Source of the DNA: Litomosoides sigmodontis
Lineage: Eukaryota > Nematoda > Chromadorea > Rhabditida > Onchocercidae
Assembly: GCA_963070105.1 (NCBI GenBank)
Contig: OY718804.1
Span: 5,479,317-5,543,316 of the forward strand
Reading direction: 5' to 3'
DNA length: 64,000 nt
The notes under the pieces are model-generated. The model was not told the DNA's origin. It worked only from the letters and a program-made list of their open reading frames with translations, and did not search any database. Shown in pieces: positions 1-11,482 of the stretch. The translations under genes and the position numbers were made by a program. Each line of letters opens with the position of its first letter. Position 1 is the first letter of the stretch.

Positions 1-732
1 TATTAATAAGGTAGGTAAGTAACATATATGTTAATTTCGTCAGTAAATGGACAGGAAAGAATCAAACTACTACTGCACAACGAACTTTGTAATGCAGGAA
101 AATTAATCTCCTACCGTAACAGGGCTTATTGAATTTGTTGTTTGAACCTGTTCAGTTCAGTCCACTCCATCTACTATTCCATTTAGCATTGATTTAAATT
201 TGATCTATTATTCTGGTTGAATAATTTCCTGTAATCGATCCTGTACGCCACGATCTGATTCAATTGTTGCTTATAGTAGAGGGATTGTGACAATGATCCA
301 GTCTACTTCGCTTCCTTTTTATACTATTCCTCCCCTCTCTCTCTCTCTCTCTCTCTCTCTGTCATTTGTATCAACTAAGTATTTCTTCTGTTATTTAATC
401 TGTATGAACAATCCTAGGCTAGCGATTGGATGTGCATTAAGAATTGCTTAAATTATAAAAAGGGAAAGGTATGTGTTAATATCGACTGTTGGTAATAAAA
501 GGTTGCGTCATCCACGTGATTGAAGAGGAAAGAGTGAAGATATACTTTCTTAGGAAATTTACTTCTATACCTATTTAAAGTCGTCGTAATGCTGAAACGC
601 ACTATCCACATATTTCCGTTGTACGTGCACTGTTTTTGCTCTTCCGATGTTTGCTTTTTGTTTCCTGAAAGTTATGCTTACTTTTTGAAAATTAAGATAA
701 AGTTAGAATTTAATTTTGTATAAAAATTTCAG
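1..732. other. Left-edge non-coding sequence (likely intron or 5' part of the PH-protein gene)
   Basis: No coding exon is recognisable here. It holds a short CT microsatellite at about 337-361 and otherwise AT-rich sequence. It ends in a good acceptor (TTTCAG at 727-732) directly before the first recognisable exon of the PH-domain gene, so at least its right part is intron. Confidence 0.5.
337..361. repeat. CT dinucleotide microsatellite
   Basis: A short CT run preceded by a C-rich stretch, in the non-coding left edge of the window. Confidence 0.9.
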
Positions 733-3355
733 GATTCAAAAGTGCTAGCTTGTAAACACCATCGTAGTATCGTTGTTACATCGGACCGTTATTTTAGTGG
801 CAGTAAACGAGATAAGCAATTCATTTTGACATCGGACAGTGAGGAAGACATTGCTGCATGGAAGCATGCTATTGGCTTGCAAATTGCAGACTGCAGTTCG
901 TTCATCCATGTTACTTTTGCTTTTAACTGATGGATGTTTTTCAGAAAGTCTCAAATTTTTACCTAAGTATTTTATGAATTTTTATACAATTAATTGCAAT
1001 TGCTTATTTCAAATTATTGTCATTTTCAAGGTCGCCGATTTGGGAATGCTAGCAGTTTTTTTTTTGCTTCTTTGTATAATTTGGATTGCTTCTTTTCCTT
1101 CCCACAATTTTCTATATTTAAAACGATTAGAAGTGAAACATTGCCTTAAATGCATTTCGAATTGAAATTTGCATGTGAAATGAATGAAGATAACTGTCGA
1201 TTGTTTTGCAGAACAATGGGGCGAATTTGCCGTTTCGTCAGTAAAACTAACAGTTGAACCGGATCATCCGGATGTAGTAATTTTATCGCGGATGAATGGT
1301 CGTCGACTATATGATGAAATCCAAATTCAGGTTAACGGTAAACAACTCTCCATTTTTCCGATTTTTTCTTTCGCAGTTCGGATTTGTTATAATTTGATCA
1401 ACCCTTATGAAATTTCATTATTATTTCTTTCAATCACTTCCATTCCTTATAAATTACTCAATTTCACCTTTCAACAATGCATTTCGGTAGTTTGCTATCA
1501 ATATAATTCATTAGTGTCGTCTCTCCAGTAGTTTACTATACGTTCACATCAACGATTGTCGTATGCTTGATGTGGTCATGTTAAGATGAGTAGCCATTTG
1601 TCTGTCGTTGTTATTAGTTTAACAATGCAATAAGTAATATTAAGAATAAAAAGTTTTCCCTTTTATTTTTTTTATCAAAAATAAGGCTAATTTATAGGTG
1701 GTATGCAGGGAATTTTGAAGACTGACGCGTGGAATCCACATCGGGACCTTACGATAGATACCTCTAAAATGGTTTCATTTGCGCCAACAACGAAACCGCC
1801 AATTCAGACTGCTCCATCAGGACGCAGGCGGAATAGTCGTTCCCATGTGCGCAATCTTTTCCAGGTATATGTATTTCTGCTTTGTTTTTAACATTTTCCT
1901 CCTCATTCTTTATTTAATTCAGTGAATTGGTATTATAGCCAGTAAATGATACCGAATGTCGTTATGTAATCAATCTACCGGTTAGAAATATACGGTCACT
2001 TCAGAAAACAGGATCTTTTTCAAAATTAACTACCAATGACGATTGTAAGTATTTTTAAAGAAATTTACAAAAACTCTGAATATTTGCAAAACAAGGGGTG
2101 CTATATGCTTGGACGGGAAGTTCATAGGTAGGAATTAAATTAAACAGAATAATTGAAAACATTGTTGTTATGGCGAAAACATCGAGAGACACTAAATGAT
2201 TAATGAGGAAGGTAGAAGTAATCAATTTAAAAGGAAATTGAATACAAATGAAAAGTAAGATGGAATTAGATGACATAAAGAAAAAACAAAAGGAAAGGAG
2301 ATGAAGAGATAATGTGGATATCAACAAAGGATTGTTTCAAAAATAAAAGCAGAAATTTTAATTTTGCTGCAAAAATTTTGAACTAACATGAAACTCGATT
2401 TTATTATTGCTAATTTACTTTTCGCCTATTCCTACTTGATAAAAGCATTTCAAACCAAATTTCTCATTTCCTGATTTTTTTTCTGTTCGTTGCTAAATTA
2501 ATAATGGAAAATTTTTATCTGTTTCAAGTGTGGATCAGTGATAAAGTATATTCTATAGTTTTGTCCGTAATTCACTAACAAAGTTTGAGCAAGAGTGAAT
2601 TAGAAACTAATTGGACAATTATTTCAATTATCATTTGCTTCCAGTTGCAATTAAAACTGTACAAATTAGAAGCTGTAGTGAATGAGCAGAAATGAAATTT
2701 GAATTTCTATTTATTGAACTAAATCCCTTTTTATTTCGACTGTATGAAACTGCGAGCTTAATCGTATTGGATTAATATGTATCAGATTCGTATTAAACTT
2801 GATATATCAATCAAAGAAGAAATAACATATGCAAAATAGGACAATGCCGGGCCAAACTTGCAGTGTTGTCATAAAGATGTTAATCAAGCAGTGATAACTA
2901 AGCGTTGATAGTACGAATTTCGCACGTAATGGAGGAAATACCACTAGTTAATAATAATATATCATTTTATTCAGATATAAATGACCCATCACCGTGCATG
3001 CAAATGACTGGTGGACAGTACAATAATCCGAATGAACAGGTTTGCACTTGATGAAAGTTATCATTTATTTTTTAAATCGAATTTTTTGCTACAATAAAAG
3101 ATGCATTATAAAATGAGAACTATTAAGATTGACGATCTATGAAGAATGTATGTTTCGCTCATCAAATTGTGACCAGATATTAGTGTTTCCTAAATGTTTT
3201 GATTGATTTTCAAATTTCCTCAATTGCAGAATACTAGTGACGATGCGACTCCAGAAAATTGGTCGGATAATTTCTTCAAAGGTTTTAAAAAAAGCTTCCA
3301 AAGATCGTTTGGTGTTTTAAAAAATCGTAGATCTGTTGAAGTGTCTCGTTTCTGA
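733..3355 (+). CDS. PH-domain protein, C-terminal part (5' end outside the window)
   Basis: Six exons fit in phase: 733-895, 1212-1330, 1709-1864, 1939-2044, 2975-3039 and 3230-3355 (TGA). The first encodes the last strands and C-terminal helix of a pleckstrin-homology domain, ending in the helix signature EEDIAAWKHAIG with its invariant Trp. PH domains commonly bind phosphoinositides or partner proteins. After it come a strand-rich part, a Ser/Arg-rich linker (SGRRRNSRSHVRN), and a C-terminal end rich in Phe and Lys/Arg (about 3258-3355, FFKGFKKSF then LKNRRS) that could be an amphipathic membrane-binding segment. No start codon is visible because the first exon is entered through an acceptor, so the model is partial. 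I do not recognise the specific orthologue. The exon structure is well supported, the function only at domain level. Confidence 0.7.
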
Positions 3356-4125
3356 ATATCGCTAATATGTTTTCTCTGTTGTGATCATTTACATTGGTTT
3401 CATGGAAATATTTTATTTTTCCCTTTTCTTTTTTGAAGTATTTCTTATGATTGAGGTGACTGATAGCATAAATTTAGTTTTATGTAAAGCCAGACTGTTT
3501 ATTCAACCTTTTTCTTTCCCCAAGTCTTTTACTGTCCTTAACATTTCGATAAATTAGTAACAATTTCCTGAAATTAAAAGAAAAAACATTGGGAAATCAC
3601 TAAATCGTCTAAGTCGTGAAGAATTTTTCCTTTCCTGGTTGTTGAATTAATTTATTCATTTATAGTTCAGGTTTTCCTTTTCACTAGTCACTTGAATACA
3701 TTGATTAATCTCGTGTTGCATACGTCTCTGGAAGATAATTATATTTATGTTATATTAAGACGGTAAGTAATTACGAATGTATTCATTTCGAAATTGTAAC
3801 CGTAATCCAAATAATGGAATCATTTCAATCCCAATCTCAGCTTTAAAAGCATGAAGAGGAGTGATGTATCATAGCTTCAGTGCTGCTCGTAAGTCTTTGT
3901 GGAGGATCAGCATAAACGTGTATTTATCTATTTATAAAAAGGCTTAACGTGGATTGAATGAGCATGATGGCGGTAATTTCAATTATTACTAAGAGACACA
4001 CGGTGGAATTTTATTGCTATGAAATTAGAGGAGAAAATCAGACATTTCATGCATCATCGCATAAGGTCACAATTTACAAAAGAAATAGATTTTCGACAAG
4101 TGATGTGACGTGTTTTTGAAGATAA
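3356..4125. other. Convergent intergenic spacer
   Basis: Separates the 3' ends of the PH-protein gene (+) and the Rpn11-like gene (-). It is AT-rich, and I see no exon or RNA gene. It presumably holds both 3' UTRs. Confidence 0.5.
4010..4015 (-). terminator. Candidate polyadenylation signal of the Rpn11-like gene
   Basis: AATAAA on the minus strand, about 110 nt beyond the stop codon at 4126. This is a normal distance for a nematode 3' UTR, but the hexamer is frequent by chance in AT-rich DNA. Confidence 0.35.
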
Positions 4126-4522
4126 CTATTGAAAAGCAGTGACATCGATCATGGATCGTAGTTCATGCACAATGTTGTCCTTCATCAAGTCATTTGCAAC
4201 GGTGGTCAGATGTCGCTTTGGATCGAAGTGACCAACTTGTTTTGTTTCATTTTTAGCTTTTAGTAATACTTTTGACCTCTCTGCCTTACTTCCCGTTTCA
4301 CGTTCCGTTCCTTTTTCATTACGTAACTTTTTCGCTGGTACACATATCTCCTGATTTAAATGAAGAAAAGTAATGAACGAATTGTTTGTTCGCATAGATG
4401 TAATGGCATACAAAGTAATTTTTAGTCCATGAATTTAATTAGGCTAACTAACTATTCATAAAATGCTGAACTTTTTCATTTGCAATTAAACCCATGAAAT
4501 TCTCCCCTCTCCTGTAAGTTTT

Positions 4523-4561
<39 letters not shown>

Positions 4562-6818
4562 CATACACGTAGGCAAGAATTTCATATAGAAAAAGAAAAT
4601 TTTCAACTTTTAATAATACAGTTAGCTTCTCGTCGAGATTAAAATTCTCACTACCAACTTAACAGGTAGTACTTCGCTTTTTTTCCTCTTCCTCTAAATT
4701 CTTCATAAAAAGTCAAATTTAGTGCCCTGCTGCATGGAAATAATTTGTGAATAACAAGTTGATGCACAATGAAATATCAACCTCAGTGTTTTGAACAGTA
4801 GTAAGTTTGATTTACAACCACTCATCACAACAAAATTACTTCATCTCAGCAAGGCTTAAATCTAACTTCTACATGGGCCTAGTGGAGAAGCAAAGCCTTC
4901 TTGCCTTCCCGTCAAAGAGGTAATGTAACTGCTCTTTAGTATGAACTGAAAGCGAAGCTCATATTACTTTGTTGTAAAGTTTGATCATTTTAACCATTTC
5001 TTGAATATTTGTCAAATTGCTTTTGGTTACACTATCGAAGCTGCTCAATCGTAATCCTTCCGCCCAATTCTTCATGTGAACACATTGCAGCATTTGTTGT
5101 TCTTTAATTGTTAGCTTGAAGCTTATTGTTATCGAATAATAGCTGAAATTTAGGAAAGAAAAAATTACAGCTCCTTCAAGCACTAGATATGAAAAGGTCG
5201 AATTAATAAAGGAGTATTTTGAATACGATAGTAATCGAATTTAAAAGCACACAGTGAGGTGTGCTTATTTGGAAGAGGTTGGTTATTTTCGAGCGCCACC
5301 TCTTTGACTTCCTAAAATATTTCTTTTTTATGAACTCATGAATTCATAAAGAAATTCTAAACTGGGATGAAAAAAGAAGCCGCTAATGAGAAACCTTTTG
5401 CCGAGTCCGTGAAGTTGCTCAACGATGGAATGTTTCATTAGATGTCCTAAATTAGAAGTGGTTTGCCGTGATTCTTGAGTAGGTGCAAGTGCCCTGTGGG
5501 TACTTTCAAGAAAACTGAATTCCAAAGAATTTGGCCCAACTGTTCGAAATGCATCAATTACTACCTGAAAGTAACAAGTTGAATGAAGTAAAGTATGATA
5601 ACATCCCTTAATGATTCAACAACGAAAGGATCGCTTACCTTTCCCTTTACCGATTGTATTGGATCGATTACGAGCGCAACGGCACGGTCACTAAGCGCTT
5701 CAAAGCTGCGCTGCGTCGCAATATCAACGCCGGACAACCAGCAACCAAAACCTGGATGTGAGTGATACCAACCGACAACCATTTCAGTTCGTCCCGTACG
5801 ATTTAGCATATCCAACATTTTGGTCTGATATACCGGGTCAACTGCTTCCACAGATACACCCCAAAATTTATCGATCATTCAAAGGAATTTCTTTCAAAAC
5901 TTTTTCTCAGAATTAATTAACATGGACAGTTAATGCAGAATAAGGTAAAAAAATACTGCAACCGTTCCGGTAAGAAATGCGGGAGGTAAAATGAACTGCC
6001 TTTGCTCATTCCAAACTTTTCAAAATTCTTACATTTTATTTTTACCTGTCTGAGATTACTCCTATCCCCCTATTTGCTTCCTGATCCTTATCACTCAATC
6101 CCTTCCCTTCCACTCTTTTCATACAGTGTTTTCAAAGAAAATTTTATTCCATACCGTTCCCGACTGTGGCATAGCAAACACATCGACAACATTAATCGTA
6201 AAATCATCGACAAATTCGCCCAGCATTAAGCCCATTACCTAAAAATAATTAATTACAACCGATAATAATTATCAGTTATTGAATAAATATTGCATAGCCT
6301 CACTGACATATTGAGAAACGTGAAATGTAGTCAAACGCTTGATGAAATGAAAATTTAAATTACTAGCTGAGATCCTTCTGTAATTAGTTGTGTTGTGTGT
6401 GATTAGCACACGTAGCTATTATCACTCATCCAGCCTTAAGTCATCATTCCCCACTTGTCCATCCATGTCCATTTTGTCCTCTTCACAATCCCAGCTAACT
6501 GATCCCTTCCTTTTTCCATGAAATTCCATTCCACTCAATCTTATTATGGGAGACACATTTGCTTATCTCTCTGATAACACAATCAGTCGTCATTTAGCGT
6601 TACTTCACCCTTATCACTTATCACTATCTTATATACTTTAGGCAGTTGGCATAAGGGAATATCTGTAAAGTGAGGGTAGCACTACTTACCTCCATGGGAA
6701 CACCAGCTCGACCGTGTCGAAGCATTTTAAGGAGAGCAAGCGACGACACGTAGAGGGTTTCACCCGTGTCCGGGTGTCTTAGCACATCTTGAGGCGCCGC
6801 TCTCGGCAACTGCAACAT
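4126..6818 (-). CDS. Rpn11/PSMD14-type 26S proteasome deubiquitinase, divergent copy with a defective splice acceptor
   Basis: Rpn11 is the zinc JAMM metalloprotease of the proteasome lid that removes ubiquitin chains from substrates. Six exons: 6690-6818, 6155-6238, 5639-5860, 5395-5564, 4968-5142 and 4126-4350, about 334 residues against about 310 in the family. The MPN core is strongly conserved: [20 protein letters not shown], then [15 protein letters not shown]. The catalytic Glu (about 43), His-x-His (104 and 106) and Asp (117) are all present, as is [10 protein letters not shown]. The usual glycine-rich N-terminus is replaced by [10 protein letters not shown]. There is an insertion before the [10 protein letters not shown] motif, and the C-terminal third is poorly conserved except for FDPKRHL and DNIVHE. 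Exon 3 has GG instead of AG at its expected acceptor (5861-5862), with an in-frame TGA just upstream. It could be a paralogue, a damaged gene, or a sound gene with one wrong base. The family is certain, the status is not. Confidence 0.75.
4525..4559. repeat. CA dinucleotide microsatellite
   Basis: A run of about 17 CA units inside an intron of the Rpn11-like gene, followed by ATGCATACACG. Confidence 0.95.
5861..5862 (-). other. Expected splice acceptor reads GG instead of AG
   Basis: Exon 2 ends ...PQSGT before a GTATGG donor, and exon 3 must begin at GVSVEAVDP (codon GGT at 5858-5860, minus strand). The two preceding intron bases are GG in the context AAATTTTGG. A single A to G change would have turned a normal nematode acceptor into this. 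No other AG lies in the open frame, because an in-frame TGA precedes it. Confidence 0.7.
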
Positions 6819-7845
6819 GCTTGGGCATTTCACTACTTCGTCATACTCACTTCTTATTTCAGCTAAAAATAGGAACAGAAACCGCCTAAGCCCGTAGTTG
6901 AGTAATAGTCCAATTAGAGAGGGAAGCTCACGCAACCTAGAGTACGCTTTTCTGCTTCTTTGAAACTTTATTACCTAACCGTTTCACGTTTCAAAACGTA
7001 ATGCAATGGGAACGTGACTGTAGTCTATTCTCAGTCTGTGGTGAATTAAATATGATCATAAAAGGGGAGAGAGGAGTGATAGTTCTAGGCACGTGGCTGC
7101 GTACGTCTGCACTCTTTGTATTGCACGTGCGATAGCCTAGTAATGCGTACGGCTGCACTCTGCATTGCGTCCATGCTTGTAGGTATATTCCATATTAATA
7201 TTATCGTAGATTAGATTAGAGCAGAATCAAATTGCATGACATCAAATAACATACACCATTAAAACCGGTTAGGCGAAGCAACCGTTCCATAGCATTTAGA
7301 AAAATTGATTTAACTTCGCTGCCGTTGCGGTTTTTAAATCTCAATTTAAAATTCGAAAATTTCCGGAATCCGAATTATTTCCATTTATGTCATATTGGCC
7401 GCTCGAAACATTTTAGAAATTTCATTTCGTGCACGCGAAAAGAATAGTACACACTGATAGCGTGGTTTGAAGGTCAGGTTTGGGTGGACATTGCTAACTG
7501 CTCTTGCATCCGGTGAGGTGGACATTGCTAACTGCTCTTGCATCCGGTGAGGTGGTTTCGTACTGGATTGTGCACCTTTTAAGCGATACTGACGTACAGT
7601 CATTTGCAGAGTGCTTATCTGCAAACTTTTAAAGCAATTCACCATAGTGGGAAAGTTGGAATTCAAGGTTTTCCGGATTTAATAATGAATTAAAAAAGTG
7701 CATAGTCTGCGATTGTGATTGTTGCTACATTATAGGTGACTATATGCATGACTACATTTCATGAACGTTCTGCAAGCTTTTAGCCGTAGTCGAAGATTTC
7801 CTGAATAATTGTCGATGTTTGATTAGTTGTCAAGTGCGAGGGCGG
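6819..7845. promoter_or_regulatory. Head-to-head spacer between the Rpn11-like gene and magu-2
   Basis: About 1 kb between two divergent start codons. It is less AT-rich than the other spacers and includes two near-identical stretches at about 7098-7125 and 7145-7171, each containing GCGTACG and TGCACTC, and a 34-bp tandem duplication. It presumably carries both promoters, possibly bidirectional. Upstream exons or leader acceptors (for example an AG at about 7783) may also lie in it. No TATA box was confidently identified. Confidence 0.4.
7483..7555. repeat. Tandem duplication, 34-bp unit, just over two copies
   Basis: Units 7483-7516 and 7517-7550 are identical and begin GGTGGACATTGC. A partial third copy (GGTGG) follows. 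It lies in the spacer between two divergent genes. Confidence 0.9.
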
Positions 7846-10800
7846 ATGGATACAACGCCTGCTACATTTGAAGCTTTTGCAAAAGCATATGAATGTATCC
7901 TGGAATGTGTTGAAGATGAATTTGGTAAGCGGAAAAAACGCTTAACTGCGGACGATCTCCAACGTGTTGTTACAATTCACAAAATATTGATCAATCGAGG
8001 TTTACATCTCTCCCGAATTGGGTATCTTAATTAAATTTGTTGTTGTATCGTGTCATTTGACCGGAGTGCATATTCTTTGGGAAATGCGTACATGTTGAAA
8101 GAACGGAAAGTCGGATAAGATAACAGAACAAATTTTCTGGTTCTAATAAATTGTATTTTGCTTGATATTTTGAAAAAAGCTTAAAATGCAATGAAATTTC
8201 TATTTTCAGGGATAGCATATTAACCGAAATAGTTGATTCACTGTTGTATGAGTGGGAAGAATCAGCACCGCCGTCGGTGGCAGTGCAACAACTTGTTTCA
8301 CTTCTCTCCAAGCCTACTATTAAGGTGGCGCACTAGTTAGTTAGCTTTTTACGCGAATTAAAACTTTATCTAGTCACTAAAATTTTGAGTGTAAGGTTAT
8401 GAATATGCAGTTCAGAATATGAATATGCAGTTTGATCTGGATATAGTTTCATCAGGCATATTTGTCCTATACCTTTTGTTTTCTCATAGTCATTACGATC
8501 GAGTTTCATTAAATAGTCATAATTCCTTTCATCATTATTGCTTTTGGTATTTTAGAGCTTATTCTCCATATATGATATTACTTCAAATCGTACCTACTTG
8601 CCACAGCTACCGGAAATACCATACGAAGTCGACGATGATGATGGTGTAGCTGTTAAGCTGGTTCGACTGGTAAAAGGTAATGAAGCACTTGGTGCTACCA
8701 TAAAATGTGATACTGATGGAAGGGTGTATGTTGCTCGTGTTATAGCTGGAGGAATTGCTGATCGTAGTGGCAACATTCAGGTTTGAAATTTTCTTCAGAG
8801 TGAAATAGGTATTGCTCTTTAATTTATTAAAAAGTCGTTCGAGTTTAGACGGCTTTATTTTTGGTAGCGTCTCTTTTCACCATGTTTTTTTAACGATGTC
8901 GTAGAATACAGAAAACATGTTGAAATGAAGTATGTTCTCTCGTTTTTACTTTGTAATGATTCATTGGTTGGTATTCGACGTACTAATGACAGAAGCCACA
9001 GTTTTTCCCATACAAGAAATGGATGTGACAGCAAAAAAGCCATTAATGAAAGACTATATTTGATAAAATTATGTAATTGATCATAATTATGTTCTTTTCT
9101 ATTGTTTTTGAACTATATAGGTTGGAGATCGGGTTTTGGAAGTTAACGGTGTTTGTGTTACGGGCATGAGCCCAAATGAAATCGTCAAACTGTTGGGTAA
9201 TGAAAACAGTGAAAACGGCACCGTCACTTTTAAATTAGAACCTGCTGAAATTCCTGCAGTTATTGCGTGGAATGAATCACGACACGTTCGTGCTTTGGTA
9301 ATTGTTCTGATCAAATTCAACCTTATTCTATGTGTGCTTATGGATAATAACTAAGGATATATCGGGGATAGAAAGGAATTTAAAAAAAAGTATTAACTGT
9401 TTTGTTTATCAATTCATAATTAAGCGAGAATATGAAACAGTTGGTGTGTCCTAACATAAAGTTCTAGATGTTGCATCAGATGAGTACAGATGTTAATTAT
9501 AGATTGATTATTCTGGTAGTCGAGATTCCTTGCATCCGTGTCCTGAAGCAGCTCTTTGTTTTACACGAGGAGAAATATTGGAGTTAGTGATAACAGGCGA
9601 TGAACATTGGTGGCAAGCACGTTCACTTGGACATGGCTCATTTGCTATCCTTCCATTAGCATCCGGTAGTTAGAGCCATCATTCACTGCAGTTTAAGTTT
9701 GATTGAAGCAGTGCTTTCATGTAGCATTCGCAAAACTTTTATACAGCATTTCTTGTTAGGAGAATTGAGAAATCAATGATAAAATGCTTCAGCCAATCAG
9801 CTGAAAAAACGAGTGGGTGTCATTCCATCAGAAGAATTTCAACGAAAACATCGAACTCTGAAGGAAAATGAAAAACTTAGAAATACAAATCGAAAGTTCG
9901 CAAAGACTGGCATTGAGGTTCTTTCTTTTTTTTCGTAAAGGCTGCAAGTGTTGATTTTTGCGTTGTTTAGTGATTTTCCATTGTTGTCGATACAGCTAAT
10001 GATGTTTAATCGAGACATTTATTTCCATTCAAATTATCCTGTTTTTACTGCAGTTTATTTTTTCATTTACACTTAATTTGTTTCAACTCAGTTTTAATTT
10101 TAGGTTGACAGTTTATTATACGAATCAGTATCACTGCTTTATCCAAAACCATCTCTTATTCGTCCTATCGTTTTAATCGGACCTCCAGGTGTTGGACGCA
10201 ATGAACTGAAAAAACGACTAATTGCCACTAACAGTCATCGTTATGCAGCAAGTGTGCCTCATACCAGTCGCCCTCAGCGGTACCTTTGTTTTAATTACAA
10301 AAATCTTCGTCACTAGTAGGTTTCTAATTGGTTTCTGACAGTTCGTTGACAACATTTAAGAGACATCCAAAATTCCGTAGCTGTTAAACTAGACTGGACA
10401 TCAAGTGTTTCAATCATCAAGGGTAGCTTTATCAGAATCATTATTCATTTTCATGTGTTTTTGGTGCAGATCTATGTTTCATATTCTCGATTGCAAATCC
10501 GGTGTAACTACCACTGGCTGAAATGAAACATCTGAGATTAATGCATGTTGTTCATGCATGTTTTGTTTTAAATTGATTAAGAACGACTAGGAGGAAATAG
10601 AAATTGCTATAAAAAAATCATAAAACAAAACAGCTAGCAACCAACAATGGGTTGCAGTTCACATGAGAAAGATGGTGTCGATTATCATTTTGCAAAACGT
10701 GACAGTATGGAACAGTGGATAAGACAGGGACGATTCCTGGAATATGGGGAATATAAAGGAAATTTGTATGGTACACTTGCAGATTCAGTTCATGCTGTTA

Positions 10801-11482
10801 TTAAACAAGGTACGATGTCAGTAATAAAGCATAAGTAGAGAAGACATTAAAAGAAACGCTGTCATTGTGTTATTACATTATTCATTTGCAGGTCGTATAC
10901 CTGTATTGAATACTCACCCTTTAGCGCTGCGAGTTTTGCGCTCCAAGGTCTTCAAGTCCTTCGTTATTTTTGTGAAACCACCGCCGCTTGATATTTTAAA
11001 GGTATATAACAGCAGGGTGCACTTGTCGCTGATACTTCAAAACGTAGCTGTTGCAAATAACGGATCAGTTTTGACTAAATCTTTTATAAATTTAAGTGCA
11101 ATTTTGTACGAAAATTGTGCGTTTGTAAGAAAATTAATTTGTACGAAAAATATTGAGAATGTTATGGATCGCCATAGTTACTAATATCACATCCTTCTAG
11201 GAAACTCGATGTCAGCATCGTGCACGAAATCTGCAAGCTACCGGTCCTACTCATCATGGTGGTGTTAGTACATCAATACCAGTATCAGGTCGTGGATTTA
11301 CGGATTCGGAATTTGAACAAATGATCTCAGCTAGTGAACAGCTTTTTCAGATCTACGGACATATGTTTGATCATGTACTGATAAATGCTAATTTCGAAGC
11401 ATCATTCGAACAACTGCGGAACATAGTGAACAAAGTAGAGCATGAGCCAGCATGGGTACCCTCTGATTGGGTCGACCAGTAA
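7846..11482 (+). CDS. magu-2: MAGUK scaffold protein, MPP5/PALS1/Stardust-like (L27-PDZ-SH3-guanylate kinase)
   Basis: Ten phase-consistent exons: 7846-8021, 8210-8324, 8607-8780, 9121-9297, 9503-9665, 9793-9917, 10104-10279, 10658-10809, 10892-11001 and 11201-11482, giving 549 residues. Order: L27 region (1-97), PDZ (about 105-200, VKLVRLVKGNEALGATI and VGDRVLEVNGV), SH3 (from about 215, HWWQA), a Lys/Arg-rich hook, then a guanylate-kinase domain (about 345-549). The GK P-loop is degenerate (GPPGVGRNEL, with Arg-Asn in place of Lys-Asp/Ser), as in MAGUKs whose GK domain binds phosphoproteins instead of GMP. The PDZ matches MPP5 (VKIVRLEKTNEPLGATV), so the protein probably organises Crumbs-type epithelial polarity or junction complexes at the membrane. 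The start is the first ATG before the L27 region. Additional N-terminal exons upstream cannot be excluded. Confidence 0.9.

Noticed and set aside
4490..4570. CA tract considered as a CRISPR-like or satellite array
   Set aside because: It is a simple dinucleotide microsatellite with no spacers or longer unit.
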